Shown here one piece after another: positions 26,137 to 35,011 of a DNA stretch of 64,000 nucleotides. Within the stretch, counting starts at the first letter, position 1, and every line of letters begins with the position of its first letter. The stretch lies in contig JAXMGR010000015.1 of NCBI GenBank assembly GCA_046352935.1, positions 1 to 64,000 on the forward strand. Reading direction: 5' to 3'. Both the position numbers and the translations under genes were made by a program. The notes beneath the pieces were generated by a model. That model was not told where the DNA came from. It saw nothing but the letters and a program-made list of their open reading frames with translations, and did no database searches. The stretch comes from CAYWMY01 sp046352935 (GTDB lineage Bacteria > Pseudomonadota > Gammaproteobacteria > Steroidobacterales > Steroidobacteraceae).

Positions 26137-27341
26137 GTCTCTCGGGTGTCCGTGGGTCCGGGTGATGGTTCCGCGGCCGGCCACATGCGCGCGGTCCTGA
26201 CGGTGTTCTCCGCCGTCTGCAGCACCTCGACGGCGTGGCCATGGAGCTGCAGGGCCGTACCCGGCTGCGGAATGGCCTCGAGGTATTCGACGATGGCGCC
26301 GCTCAGTGTACGCGGACCGTCGGTCGGCAGGGACCAGCCCAGGCGCCGGTTGACGGTGCGCAGCGGCGTGCTGCCGGCGACCACAAAGCTGCCGCCCTTC
26401 TCGGCGTGGATCGCCCGGTGCAGCAGTGCGGGCTGGGTCGTGAACTCGCCCACGATCTCCTCGAGGATGTCCTCGAGCGCCACGAGTCCCAGCACGTCGC
26501 CGTATTCGTCGATGACGAAGGCGAGGCGCCGCCGTTCGCCGCGGAAGTTGCCGAGCTGCACCTGCAGCGACGTACCGGCCGGCACGAAGCGGGCCTCGCG
26601 TTCGGTGGCGATCGCGACCAGGCGCTCGCGGTCGAGCGAGCCGCGCGCCAGTTCGTGCGCGACGCGCTTCATGTGCAGGACACCGACGAGCCGGTCGAGA
26701 TCGCCGTGGTAGAGGGGCAGCCGCGTGTGCGGCGCGCGCGCCAGCTGGTTCAGGATCTCGTCCCAGTCGTCGTCGGCATCGACGCCGACGATCTCGCTGC
26801 GAGGCACCATGATGTCCTCGACGAAGACCTGCTCGAGATCCAGCAGCGCGCGCACCATCTCGCGCCGCTCGGTCGGAGCGACCAGCAGTTCGTCGGCCAT
26901 CGCATCGACGATGCGTGCCTCCGCGTCCGGATCGGTCCCCGCCTGCCGCCGTACGCGCCGCAGGTCCGCCGCGACGAGCGGCGCCAGGACCCCGGCGGTG
27001 AGCAGGGCACTGGCCGTGAGACGCGCGCCCAGACTGCGCAGCCGGCCGTGCATCTCGAGCAGCAGGACCAGGGCGAGCGAGGCGGTGGCGACGAGCGCCG
27101 GCACGGCTTCACGCAGGCTCGCGCGGAAGGCGGCGAGTCCCAGCACGATGACCAGCAATGCCGCCCGAAGGCCGTCCAGCAGGCGGCGGGCCCGCGGCAG
27201 GTCGCGCCGGACGAGCGCGATCACGCGCGCGACGTGATGACCCTCCCGGTGCGCCGCCAGGGCCGTCATGCCGATCTCGAGCAGTGCGAGGACGGCGACG
27301 AGCGCGACGATCGCTGCGGCGGCGGCGAGGCTGCCGGTCAT
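26133..27341 (-). CDS. CorB/CNNM-like membrane protein with CBS pair and CorC domain
   Basis: A 402-residue inner-membrane protein. Residues 1-130 hold about four hydrophobic segments (VALVAVLALLEIGMTAL, LLVIVLGLAAFRASL, LASLALVLLLEM-type, LLTAGVLAPLVAADL) in a shortened, divergent DUF21 region. Two CBS domains follow (VEDIMVPRSEIVGVD and TSLQVQLGNFRGER, then AFVIDEYGDVLGLVALEDIL), and a CorC/HlyC C-terminal domain ends the protein. Family members handle Mg or Co export or sense nucleotides. Gene order CorB-like next to ypjD and ffh is the E. coli arrangement. Confidence 0.88.
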   Translation of the reverse strand: MTGSLAAAAAIVALVAVLALLEIGMTALAAHREGHHVARVIALVRRDLPRARRLLDGLRAALLVIVLGLAAFRASLREAVPALVATASLALVLLLEMHGRLRSLGARLTASALLTAGVLAPLVAADLRRVRRQAGTDPDAEARIVDAMADELLVAPTERREMVRALLDLEQVFVEDIMVPRSEIVGVDADDDWDEILNQLARAPHTRLPLYHGDLDRLVGVLHMKRVAHELARGSLDRERLVAIATEREARFVPAGTSLQVQLGNFRGERRRLAFVIDEYGDVLGLVALEDILEEIVGEFTTQPALLHRAIHAEKGGSFVVAGSTPLRTVNRRLGWSLPTDGPRTLSGAIVEYLEAIPQPGTALQLHGHAVEVLQTAENTVRTARMWPAAEPSPGPTDTRET

Positions 27342-27351
27342 GGTGGGGGCA

Positions 27352-28152
27352 TCAGCCCCAGTGCCGCTGGAGCAGGACCTCGAGTACGAACTTCGACCCG
27401 AAGTACGACAGGACCAGCACCACGAAGCCCGCCAGTGTGAGGCGGGCGGCCTTGCGACCGCGCCAGCCGAGACGCGCGCGGCCGACGAGCAGCACCGCGA
27501 AGATGATCCACGCGATGATCGCGAGGACCGTCTTGTGCAGGAGGTGCTGCGCGAACAGGTCGGTCACGAACACGAAACCCGTGACCAGCGCGAGCGAGAG
27601 CGCCGCGAAGCCCGCCCGGATCACCGCGAAGGCCGCTCGCTCGAGACTCTCGATGGGGGGCAGCCAGCGGGTCCAGCCCGTGAAACGCCGCGCGCGCAGC
27701 CGCGCGTCCTCGACGACCATCAGCGTCAGCAGGAGCGCACCGACCGCGAGCAGGCCCGAGGCGGTCGCGGCGAGCAGGATGTGTGCCGTGATCGCCCAGC
27801 CGGGCCGCGCGACCTCGCGGAACGTCGCATGGCTGCCGGTGCCGAGCGACATCACGGCCGCGAGCGCCAGCACCAGGGCGGCACCGACCCGGAAGCCGCG
27901 ACGGGTGAGCAGCACGAGACCGGTCAGACCGATCACCCAGCCCACGAGCGACAGGCTGTCCGCCAGATCGAGGGCGTTGGCACCCTCGCCCTGGACGGAC
28001 TGGACCAGCCAGGCGGCATGGGCGACGAGCGCGGCGATCGCTGCATAGCCCGCCGGCTCGCGCAGCGCGCCCGGTTCGCCTTCCCGGGTTGCGGTGCGTG
28101 CGGCGAGCGCCGCAGCGGCCAGGTACAGCGCGAGAACGAGAATGGCGAACAC
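27352..28152 (-). CDS. CcsA/YpjD-like cytochrome c assembly family membrane protein
   Basis: A 266-residue protein with eight predicted membrane segments (for example AILVLALYLAAAALAART at the start and LAIIAWIIFAVLLVGRARLG near the end). It belongs to the CcmC/CcsA fold family and matches E. coli YpjD by position next to ffh and the CorB-like gene. The GTG start at 28152 has AGGAG about eight bases upstream; upstream ATGs add an Arg-rich stretch across the ffh promoter. Its true function is not established. Confidence 0.85.
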   Translation of the reverse strand: MFAILVLALYLAAAALAARTATREGEPGALREPAGYAAIAALVAHAAWLVQSVQGEGANALDLADSLSLVGWVIGLTGLVLLTRRGFRVGAALVLALAAVMSLGTGSHATFREVARPGWAITAHILLAATASGLLAVGALLLTLMVVEDARLRARRFTGWTRWLPPIESLERAAFAVIRAGFAALSLALVTGFVFVTDLFAQHLLHKTVLAIIAWIIFAVLLVGRARLGWRGRKAARLTLAGFVVLVLSYFGSKFVLEVLLQRHWG

Positions 28153-28208
28153 GGCGGATCTCCTGCGGGGATGATTGCATAGCGCGCCAGCCGGCGGGAA
28201 GGCGCACG

Positions 28209-28214
28209 TATAAT
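28209..28214 (+). promoter_or_regulatory. Consensus -10 box before ffh
   Basis: TATAAT sits 52 bases upstream of the ffh start in the gap between divergent ypjD-like and ffh. The base composition 17 bases upstream gives only a poor -35 (near 28186-28191), so only the -10 is supported. Confidence 0.45.
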
Positions 28215-28265
28215 GCCGGGCCTCGCGGGCGCTCCGGGGCGCCATCGCTGTACTGGGGAATCCGG

Positions 28266-29645
28266 ATGTTCGATTCATTGACCGAACGACTGTCGCGTGC
28301 CGTCGATGCGCTGCGCGGACGCGGGCGACTGACCGAGGACAATATTTCCACGACCGTGCGCCAGGTGCGCATGGCGCTGCTCGAGGCGGATGTCGCGGTC
28401 GCGGTGGTCAAGGACTTCACCGACGCGGTCAGGGCCCGCGCGATCGGGGCCGAGGTCATGCAGAGCCTGACGCCCGGTCAGGCCTTCGTGAAGATCATCC
28501 ACGACGAGCTCACGCGTGTGATGGGCGAGCCGTCGGCGGGCCTCGACCTGCGCGCCGAGCCGCCGGTCGTCGTGATGCTGGCGGGCCTGCAGGGCGCGGG
28601 CAAGACCACGACGGCGGCCAAGCTCGCGCGCCACCTCATCGAGACACAGCGCAAGCGTGTGCTGCTCGCGAGCACCGACGTCTACCGACCGGCGGCGATG
28701 ACGCAGCTCGAGCGTCTCGCCGCACAGGTGGGGGCGGACTATTTCCAGGCAACCCCCGACCGCGCTCCCGTCGACATCGCCGTCGCCGCCGTCGAACATG
28801 CGCGCCGCCACGTCCATGACGTGGTCATCGTCGACACCGCGGGCCGGCTGCACGTGGACCGCGCGATGATGGACGAGGTCCGCGCCATCGACCGTGCCAT
28901 CACGCCCCGGGAGCGGCTGTTCGTCGTCGACAGCATGGCCGGCCAGGACGCGGTCAACGCCGCGCGCGCGTTCAACGATGCGCTCGCGCTGACGGGTGTC
29001 GTCCTCACGAAGGCCGATGGTGATGCGCGCGGCGGCGTGGCGCTGTCGGTGCGTCACGTGACGGGCAAGCCCATTCGCTTCATGGGCACGGGCGAGAAGA
29101 CCGAGGCGCTCGAGCTGTTCCACCCCGACCGCATCGCGAGCCGCATCCTCGGCATGGGCGATGTGCTGTCACTGGTCGAGCAGGTGCAGGCGAAGGTCGA
29201 CCAGCAGAAGGCCGAGAAGCTCGCCGCCAAGCTCACGCAGGGCAAGGAATTCGACTTCAACGATCTCAAGGAGCAGCTCCAGCAGCTGCAGAGCATGGGC
29301 GGTATGGCGGCCTTCATGGACAAGCTGCCCGCCCAGCTCGCGGCCGGCGCGCCGCCGGGCGCCGGTGACGACCGCATGGTCCGCCGTCAGGTGGCGATCA
29401 TCGATTCGATGACGCCGCGGGAAAGGCGCCGCCCGGGCGTGATCGACGGCTCCCGCCGGCGGCGTATCGCGGCGGGCGCGGGCGTGCAGGTCCAGGACGT
29501 GAACCGGCTGCTCAAGCAGTTCCTCGAGATGCAGAAGATGATGAAGAAGCTCAAGGGCGGCGGCCTGCGCAGGATGCTGCGTGGTCTGGGGGGCCGCCTG
29601 CCGCCCGGCATGATGCCGCCCGGCGGCGGGTTCCGGCCGGGTTAG
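28266..29645 (+). CDS. ffh: Signal recognition particle protein Ffh
   Basis: A 459-residue SRP54 GTPase that targets inner-membrane proteins with 4.5S RNA. It has the N domain (LTERLSRAVDALRGRGRLTE), the G domain with P-loop GLQGAGKTTTAAKLA near residue 105 and DTAGRLHVD, TKADGDARGG, and a Met-rich M domain at the C-terminus (FLEMQKMMKKLKGGG, PPGMMPPGG). ATG 28266 is preceded by GGGGA. Its RNA partner is also in the window at 61.8 kb. Confidence 0.98.
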   Translation: MFDSLTERLSRAVDALRGRGRLTEDNISTTVRQVRMALLEADVAVAVVKDFTDAVRARAIGAEVMQSLTPGQAFVKIIHDELTRVMGEPSAGLDLRAEPPVVVMLAGLQGAGKTTTAAKLARHLIETQRKRVLLASTDVYRPAAMTQLERLAAQVGADYFQATPDRAPVDIAVAAVEHARRHVHDVVIVDTAGRLHVDRAMMDEVRAIDRAITPRERLFVVDSMAGQDAVNAARAFNDALALTGVVLTKADGDARGGVALSVRHVTGKPIRFMGTGEKTEALELFHPDRIASRILGMGDVLSLVEQVQAKVDQQKAEKLAAKLTQGKEFDFNDLKEQLQQLQSMGGMAAFMDKLPAQLAAGAPPGAGDDRMVRRQVAIIDSMTPRERRRPGVIDGSRRRRIAAGAGVQVQDVNRLLKQFLEMQKMMKKLKGGGLRRMLRGLGGRLPPGMMPPGGGFRPG

Positions 29646-29670
29646 CCGCTGCGCCCGGCGCGCATAAGGG

Positions 29671-29699
29671 TTTCACTTCCAAAGTGTTTTCAGTAGAAT
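29671..29699 (+). promoter_or_regulatory. Promoter of rpsP-rimM-trmD-rplS
   Basis: TTTCAC (29671-29676) and TAGAAT (29694-29699) are 17 bases apart, in the AT-richer stretch between ffh and rpsP, about 78 bases before the rpsP start. Confidence 0.55.
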
Positions 29700-29776
29700 G
29701 CGCGGCTCTTTGACGGGCCCCCCGGTGCGCGTGGGCGCAGGGGCCGTTGTTCGGCAGTATTCCCGAGGATGACCCG

Positions 29777-30034
29777 ATGGTAACGATCCGACTGACGCGT
29801 CGTGGCGGCCGCAATGCGCCGTTCTATCACGTCGTCGTCACCGACAGCCGCCGCCGCCAGGGCGGTCCGACGCTGGAGCTCGTCGGCTTTTTCAATCCCG
29901 TGGCGCGTGGCCAGGACAGGAAGCTCGAGCTGAAGCTCGACCGCATCGATCACTGGACGAAGACGGGCGCGCAGATGTCGGATCGGGTGAGGACGCTGGT
30001 CGGCGACTATCGCAAGCAGGCGGCGAACGCCTGA
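29777..30034 (+). CDS. rpsP: 30S ribosomal protein S16
   Basis: An 85-residue S16: MVTIRLTRRGGRNAPFYHVV at the start, GFFNPVA in the middle and a basic end. It binds 16S rRNA early in small-subunit assembly. ATG 29777 has a GAGG seven bases upstream; the frame opens earlier but without conservation. First gene of the conserved rpsP-rimM-trmD-rplS operon. Confidence 0.98.
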   Translation: MVTIRLTRRGGRNAPFYHVVVTDSRRRQGGPTLELVGFFNPVARGQDRKLELKLDRIDHWTKTGAQMSDRVRTLVGDYRKQAANA

Positions 30035-30040
30035 CGCGCC

Positions 30041-30586
30041 GTGCCGGGCGCGTCGCAGGGCGGTGAAGCCGCCGGTGCCGCGCAGGATCCGCGGCGTGTC
30101 GAGCTCGGGCGGATCGCCGGTGCGTTCGGGATCAGGGGGTGGGTCCGCCTGATCTCCTACACGGAGCCGCCGGAGGCGCTCCTCCGATACGAGGGCCTGC
30201 GGATGGTCTGGCCCGACGGCGTCCTGCGGGACGTCGGGATCCAGGAGGGACGCCGACAGGGACAGGACCTGGTTGCGCGGCTCGAGGGAGTCACGGACCG
30301 TGATGCGGCCGAGGCGCTGGCCCGCGCGGTCATCGTGATCGACCGGGCCCGGCTGCCAGGGACTGCGCCCGGCGAGTATTACTGGCACGACCTCATCGGC
30401 CTGGAGGCGGTGAACCTCGAAGGCCGGAGTCTCGGGCGCATCGACCACTTCGTCGAAGCGCCGGCGAACGCGGTGATGGTCGTGCGGGGCGAGCGGGAGC
30501 ACTGGCTGCCGCTGGTCCCGAAGCATTTGAAGTCGGTCGATCTCGAAGCCCGGAGGGTGGTGGTCGACTGGGATCCGGCGGACTGA
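30041..30586 (+). CDS. rimM: 16S rRNA processing protein RimM
   Basis: A 181-residue ribosome maturation factor that binds S19 in the 30S head. The N-terminal barrel has LGRIAGAFGIRGWVRL near residue 22. The PRC-barrel has YYWHDLIGLEAVN and HWLPLVPKHLKSVD. The start is a GTG six bases after rpsP; the first 18 residues (Gly/Ala-rich) are variable in the family, so an internal start is possible. Confidence 0.95.
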   Translation: MPGASQGGEAAGAAQDPRRVELGRIAGAFGIRGWVRLISYTEPPEALLRYEGLRMVWPDGVLRDVGIQEGRRQGQDLVARLEGVTDRDAAEALARAVIVIDRARLPGTAPGEYYWHDLIGLEAVNLEGRSLGRIDHFVEAPANAVMVVRGEREHWLPLVPKHLKSVDLEARRVVVDWDPAD

Positions 30587-30599
30587 CGGCGGTGACACC

Positions 30600-31388
30600 A
30601 TGCTGCGGTTCGAGGTGGTGACGCTGTTCCCGGACCTGGTCCGCGGAGCCACCGCGGCAGGGGTCCTCGGCAGGGCGATCGAGCGCGGGCTGGTCGCGGT
30701 CGGGACCGAGGATCCGCGGACGTATGCGCTCGATGCGCATCGCACCGTGGACGACCGGCCCTACGGCGGCGGTCCGGGCATGGTGCTGAAGCCCGAGCCG
30801 TTCGCGCAGGCCATCGAGGCAGCCGCGCGGCGGCTGCCCGGCGGGTCGCGGCGGATCGCGCTGTCGGCGCAGGGCCGGCCGCTCGCGCAGGCCGAGGTCC
30901 GGCGCATGGCGACGGAGCCGGGGTTGCTGCTGGTCGCGGGCCGGTACGAGGGTTTCGACCAGCGGCTCGTCGATCGCGAGATCGACGAGGAAGTTTCGAT
31001 CGGTGACTACGTGCTGTCGGGCGGTGAGTTCGCGGCGCTCGTGGTGATCGATGCGGTGACGAGGCTCGTGCCCGGTGTGCTCGGGGACGAGCAGTCGGCG
31101 GAGCAGGACTCGTTCGGTGCCGGGCTGCTCGACTGGCCGCACTACACGCGGCCCGAGACGTGGCGCGGCCTGGTGGTGCCGGAGGTGCTGGCCAGCGGTG
31201 ACCACGCCCGCATCCGGCGCTGGCGGCTGCAGGAGGCGCTGGGCCGCACCTGGCGGCGGCGGCCGGAGCTCATCACGGCGAGAGGTCTCGCGGCCGACGA
31301 GCGACGATTGCTGGAAGAATACTGTGTCCGGGAGGGGCTCAGACCTCCGGGCGATGCTGGAAACGTTCACGCAGGAAACGAGCCATGA
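30600..31388 (+). CDS. trmD: tRNA (guanine37-N1)-methyltransferase TrmD
   Basis: A 262-residue SPOUT enzyme that methylates G37 of tRNAs reading CNN codons and prevents frameshifting. Motifs include DDRPYGGGPGMVLKPEP, the catalytic-region GRYEGFDQRLVD, and the knot loop SIGDYVLSGGE. Full length. Its stop overlaps the rplS start as ATGA. Confidence 0.98.
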   Translation: MLRFEVVTLFPDLVRGATAAGVLGRAIERGLVAVGTEDPRTYALDAHRTVDDRPYGGGPGMVLKPEPFAQAIEAAARRLPGGSRRIALSAQGRPLAQAEVRRMATEPGLLLVAGRYEGFDQRLVDREIDEEVSIGDYVLSGGEFAALVVIDAVTRLVPGVLGDEQSAEQDSFGAGLLDWPHYTRPETWRGLVVPEVLASGDHARIRRWRLQEALGRTWRRRPELITARGLAADERRLLEEYCVREGLRPPGDAGNVHAGNEP

Positions 31389-31735
31389 GCAAGATCGTGC
31401 AAGAGATTGAAGCGGCGGCGATGACCCGCAAGCTGCCCGAGTTCGGCCCCGGCGACACCGTCGTGGTGCAGGTCAAGGTGAAGGAAGGCGACCGCGAGCG
31501 CGTGCAGGCCTATGAAGGCGTCGTCATCGCGATCAAGAACCGTGGTCTCAACAGCTCGTTCACGGTGCGCAAGGTCTCCCACGGCGAGGGTGTCGAGCGC
31601 GTCTTCCAGACGTACAGCCCCGCGATCGCCGAGGTCCAGGTCAAGCGCCGCGGCAACGTGCGGCGCGCGAAGCTGTACTACCTGCGCGACCGTTCCGGCA
31701 AGTCGGCGCGCATCGAGGAGAAGATCGGCGCCTGA
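31385..31735 (+). CDS. rplS: 50S ribosomal protein L19
   Basis: A 116-residue L19: PEFGPGDTVVVQVKVKEGD, then EGVVIAIKNRGLNSSFTVRK and KLYYLRDRSGKSARI. It lies at the subunit interface near 16S rRNA. It is the last gene of the operon and is followed by a strong hairpin. Confidence 0.98.
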   Translation: MSKIVQEIEAAAMTRKLPEFGPGDTVVVQVKVKEGDRERVQAYEGVVIAIKNRGLNSSFTVRKVSHGEGVERVFQTYSPAIAEVQVKRRGNVRRAKLYYLRDRSGKSARIEEKIGA

Positions 31736-31758
31736 CCGGACATCCCGGCGGACGAAGA

Positions 31759-31786
31759 CGAAAGGCGGCCCGCGGGCCGCCTTTCG
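31759..31786 (+). terminator. Intrinsic terminator after rplS
   Basis: A perfect 28-base palindrome (CGAAAGGCGGCCC then GC then its complement) 24 bases after the rplS stop, followed by CGTTT. The stem is unusually GC-rich and the T-run short, as in high-GC genomes. Being symmetric it could act in both directions. Confidence 0.8.
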
Positions 31787-31876
31787 CGTTTCCGGGGCGG
31801 CGATCGATCGACGCGCGCGATGCGGTGCCGCGGATGGGTAGAATGACCGGCGGATGCATCCGTCGGAGATTCCGGA

Positions 31877-33730
31877 ATGACGATCCTGCGGGCCGTGGCG
31901 GCCGTGTTCCGCTTCCTGCTGCGGTTCCTCGACGGCCTGCGCAAGGTCCTGCACTTCCTGCTGCTGGCCTTCATCTTCGCCGTATTGATCGTCGCGAGCA
32001 GCACGTCGCTGCCGATCCTCCCGCACAAGGCCGCGCTGGTGATCTCGCCCACGGGCACGCTGGTCGAGGAACTGTCGGGTGATCCGCTCGATCGCGCGCT
32101 GGAGAAGGCCGGCGCCGGCGAAGAGCGCGAGACGCGGCTCAAGGACGTGATCGACGCGATCCGCGCGGCACGCGACGACCGGCGCATCGCGGTGCTCGTG
32201 CTGGATCTGGAGGGGCTCGAGGCTGCCGGACTCTCCAAGCTGCAGGACATCGCCGGGGCGATCTCGGAGTTCCGCCGTTCGGGCAAGAAGGTCTTCGTCT
32301 GGGGCAGCCTCTTCGACCAGCGCCAGTACTATCTCGCTGCGCACGCGGATGCCGTGTACCTGGACCCCTTCGGCGCCGTGCTGCTCGACGGCTTCGGTTA
32401 CTACCGCAATTACTTCAAGGGCACGCTGGACAAGCTGGCCGTGGACGTCAACGTCTTCAAGGTCGGCTCGCACAAGTCCGCGCCCGAGTTCCTCACCCGC
32501 AGCGACATGTCACCCGAGGACGAGGAGGCCGCGCGACGCTGGCTCGACGATCTCTGGTCCCGCTACCGCGAGGACGTGGCGCGTGCGCGGCGCCTGGACT
32601 CGGCTGCCGTGCAGGCCTATGCCGACGAGGCCGCGGCCGGCATGCGCGAGCATCGCGGCGATGCGGCGCAGTACGCACTGGCGAGCGGGCTGGTGACCGG
32701 GCTGAAGGCCCGTGATGAATTCGAGCGCGAGCTGGTCGCGCAGGTCGGTGAGGACGACGGCACCCACAGCTTCAACGCCGTCGACTTCGAGCAGTACCTG
32801 CTCGTCCTGCGTTCGGAGGAAGCACTGCAGCGGAGCGCCCGCCGGAAGATCGCGGTCGTGGTCGCCTCCGGCGAGATCCTCGACGGCGAGCAGCCGCCCG
32901 GCACGGTCGGCGGCGACACGCTCGCCGCGACGCTGCGCGAGGCGCGCTACGACGACAAGGTCGCTGCGGTCGTGCTGCGCATCGACAGTCCGGGCGGCAG
33001 CATGCTGGCTTCCGAGTTCATCCGCCGCGAGATCGCCGCGCTGAAGGAGGCCGGCAAGCCGGTGCTGGCGTCGATGGGGTCCGTGGCGGCCTCAGGCGGG
33101 TACTACATTGCCATGGAGGCCGACCGCATCATCGCGCAGCCGACGACCATCACGGGCTCCATCGGGGTGTTCGCCATCGTGCCCACGTTCGAGCACACGC
33201 TGGAGCGGGCCGGCGTGACCACCGACGGCATCGGCACGACGCGCCTCTCCGGAGCGCTGCGTCCCGACCGTTCGCTGACACCCGAGGTACGCGAGATCAT
33301 GCAGTCGTCGATCGAACACGCCTACCGGACGTTCGTCGGCAAAGTGGCCGCCGCGCGCCGGCGCGACGTCGACGTCATCGACAGCATCGCGCAGGGCCAG
33401 GTCTGGACGGGAACGGAGGCCCGGGACGCGGGCCTCGTCGACCGTCTCGGCACGCTCGACGATGCCGTGCGCCAGGCCGCCGAACTCGCGGGCCTCGGCG
33501 GCCGCAAGTACGACGTCGACTGGTACCAGCCCGAGTGGAGCTGGCAGGACCGGCTGCTCGCCGACCTGCGGTCGCGGGCCGCGGGCTGGGCCGGCGATCT
33601 CGTGCCCGCGATGCGGCTGTCGCGGCGGCTGCCCGGAGTCGCGGGCGCCTGGCGCGAGGCGCTGCGCTTCGAGCGCATCGCGGCGCGTCCCGGCACGGTG
33701 CAGGCCTATTGCGCGTGCACGCTGGAATGA
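31877..33730 (+). CDS. sppA: Signal peptide peptidase SppA, 67 kDa type
   Basis: A 617-residue inner-membrane protease that degrades cleaved signal peptides. A membrane helix lies near residues 25-45 (FLLLAFIFAVLIVASS). It is the long form, with two tandem ClpP-like domains. The catalytic Lys is Lys200 in GSHKSAPEF in the first domain. The nucleophile is Ser406 in SVAASGGYYIA in the second. The split Ser/Lys dyad is the family arrangement. Its stop overlaps the next gene as ATGA. Confidence 0.96.
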   Translation: MTILRAVAAVFRFLLRFLDGLRKVLHFLLLAFIFAVLIVASSTSLPILPHKAALVISPTGTLVEELSGDPLDRALEKAGAGEERETRLKDVIDAIRAARDDRRIAVLVLDLEGLEAAGLSKLQDIAGAISEFRRSGKKVFVWGSLFDQRQYYLAAHADAVYLDPFGAVLLDGFGYYRNYFKGTLDKLAVDVNVFKVGSHKSAPEFLTRSDMSPEDEEAARRWLDDLWSRYREDVARARRLDSAAVQAYADEAAAGMREHRGDAAQYALASGLVTGLKARDEFERELVAQVGEDDGTHSFNAVDFEQYLLVLRSEEALQRSARRKIAVVVASGEILDGEQPPGTVGGDTLAATLREARYDDKVAAVVLRIDSPGGSMLASEFIRREIAALKEAGKPVLASMGSVAASGGYYIAMEADRIIAQPTTITGSIGVFAIVPTFEHTLERAGVTTDGIGTTRLSGALRPDRSLTPEVREIMQSSIEHAYRTFVGKVAAARRRDVDVIDSIAQGQVWTGTEARDAGLVDRLGTLDDAVRQAAELAGLGGRKYDVDWYQPEWSWQDRLLADLRSRAAGWAGDLVPAMRLSRRLPGVAGAWREALRFERIAARPGTVQAYCACTLE

Positions 33731-34173
33731 CGATCCGCGCGGACGACAGCGATCTCGACGAAGCTGCGGAGGATGCGTCCGCGGGAGACCGCGGCCGGCT
33801 CGATCGATGGTTGTGGTGCGCGCGTTTCTTCAAGAGCCGCACGCTCGCGAGTACGGCGGTGAGCGGCGGCCGGGTGCACCTGAACGGCGCGCGCGTGAAG
33901 CCCGCGCACGTCGTGCGGCCGGGTGACCGCATCGACATGTCGCTCGGGCCGCGCGCGATGGAGGTCATCGTATGCGGCGTCCCGGCGCGGCGCGGGCCGG
34001 CTCCCGAGGCGCGGCGCTGCTACGAAGAGACGCCGGAGAGCGTGGCGCGCGGCATCGTGGATGCAACCCGGCGCCGCATGGCGGGCGCGGTGGCGCCGCA
34101 CCCGGCGGGCCGACCGGACAAGCGCGACCGGCGGCGGCTCGCCGCCCTCGCGCGGCGGCAGTCGGAAGGCTGA
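33727..34173 (+). CDS. S4-domain RNA-binding protein, Hsp15-like
   Basis: A 148-residue protein with an S4 domain at residues 20-75 (RLDRWLWCARFFKSRTLAST, then GGRVHLNGARVKPAHVV and PGDRIDM). E. coli Hsp15 (HslR) rescues stalled 50S subunits still carrying peptidyl-tRNA. The N-terminus is acidic and the C-terminus is Arg-rich (RPDKRDRRRLAAL), as in HslR. The ATG overlaps the sppA stop, so it is translationally coupled. An internal ORF start farther upstream in this frame is a shadow inside sppA. Confidence 0.9.
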   Translation: MTIRADDSDLDEAAEDASAGDRGRLDRWLWCARFFKSRTLASTAVSGGRVHLNGARVKPAHVVRPGDRIDMSLGPRAMEVIVCGVPARRGPAPEARRCYEETPESVARGIVDATRRRMAGAVAPHPAGRPDKRDRRRLAALARRQSEG

Positions 34174-34189
34174 GACGACGGGAGGGGCG

Positions 34190-34954
34190 ATGTACACGAT
34201 CACGGAACGGCCGACCCGCCTGTTCATCGGCCTCACCGGACTGTTCGTGACCAATGCGCTGATCGCCGAGTTCGTCGGCGTCAAGATCTTCGCGCTCGAG
34301 ACCACGCTGGGACTCGCGCCCTTCAACTGGAATCTCTTCGGCCAGTCGGGTTCGCTCTCGTTCACCGCGGGCGTGCTGCTCTGGCCGATCGTGTTCGTGA
34401 TGACCGACGTCATCAACGAGTATTTCGGTGTGCGCGGCGTCCGCTTCGTGTCCTGGCTCGCGATCGCGTTCATCGCCTACGCGTTCCTGTTCGCCTACCT
34501 CGCGATCCGGCTCGCGCCGGCACCCTGGTGGGTCACCGTGAACGCTTCGCGTGGCGTGCCGGACATGCAGGCGGCGTTCGCCGGCACCTTCGGCCAGGGG
34601 CTGTGGACCATCGGCGGCTCGATCAGCGCATTCCTGCTCGGCCAGATGATCGACGTCACGGTGTTCCACCGCATCCGTGCGGCGACGGGCGAGCGCTTCG
34701 TGTGGCTGCGTGCGACCGCCTCGACGGCGGTCTCGCAGCTCGTCGACAGCTTCGTCGTGCTCTACATCGCCTTCGTGATCGGTCCGCAGAACTGGCCCGT
34801 GGACCAGTTCCTCGCCGTGGGTACCGTGAACTACCTCTACAAGCTCGGCATGGCCGTGCTGCTGATCCCGCTGATCTACGCGGGTCGTCACGTGATCGAA
34901 CGCTATCTCGGCCGCGAGAACGCCGAGCGTCTGCGCGCGGAAGCGGCGCGCTGA
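34190..34954 (+). CDS. Queuosine precursor transporter (YhhQ family)
   Basis: A 254-residue ECF-S-like integral membrane protein with about six helices. Motifs include LTGLFVTNALIAEFVGVKIF, VFVMTDVINEYFGVRG and SQLVDSFVVLYIAFVIG, the VUT/YhhQ signature. It imports preQ0 or preQ1 for queuosine synthesis. ATG 34190 is preceded by a strong GGAGGGG. It may be cotranscribed with the Hsp15-like gene, 16 bases upstream. Confidence 0.93.
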   Translation: MYTITERPTRLFIGLTGLFVTNALIAEFVGVKIFALETTLGLAPFNWNLFGQSGSLSFTAGVLLWPIVFVMTDVINEYFGVRGVRFVSWLAIAFIAYAFLFAYLAIRLAPAPWWVTVNASRGVPDMQAAFAGTFGQGLWTIGGSISAFLLGQMIDVTVFHRIRAATGERFVWLRATASTAVSQLVDSFVVLYIAFVIGPQNWPVDQFLAVGTVNYLYKLGMAVLLIPLIYAGRHVIERYLGRENAERLRAEAAR

Positions 34955-35011
34955 CGCACGCCGCGACGGCGCCCGGGCTCGCAGGAGGCTGCGCGAACGG
35001 CGCGCAGCGCC

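Noticed and set aside
34955..35011. Bidirectional terminator between yhhQ and the phosphotransferase gene
   Set aside because: An imperfect GC hairpin exists near 34983-35015 but it has bulges and no T-run; too weak to list.
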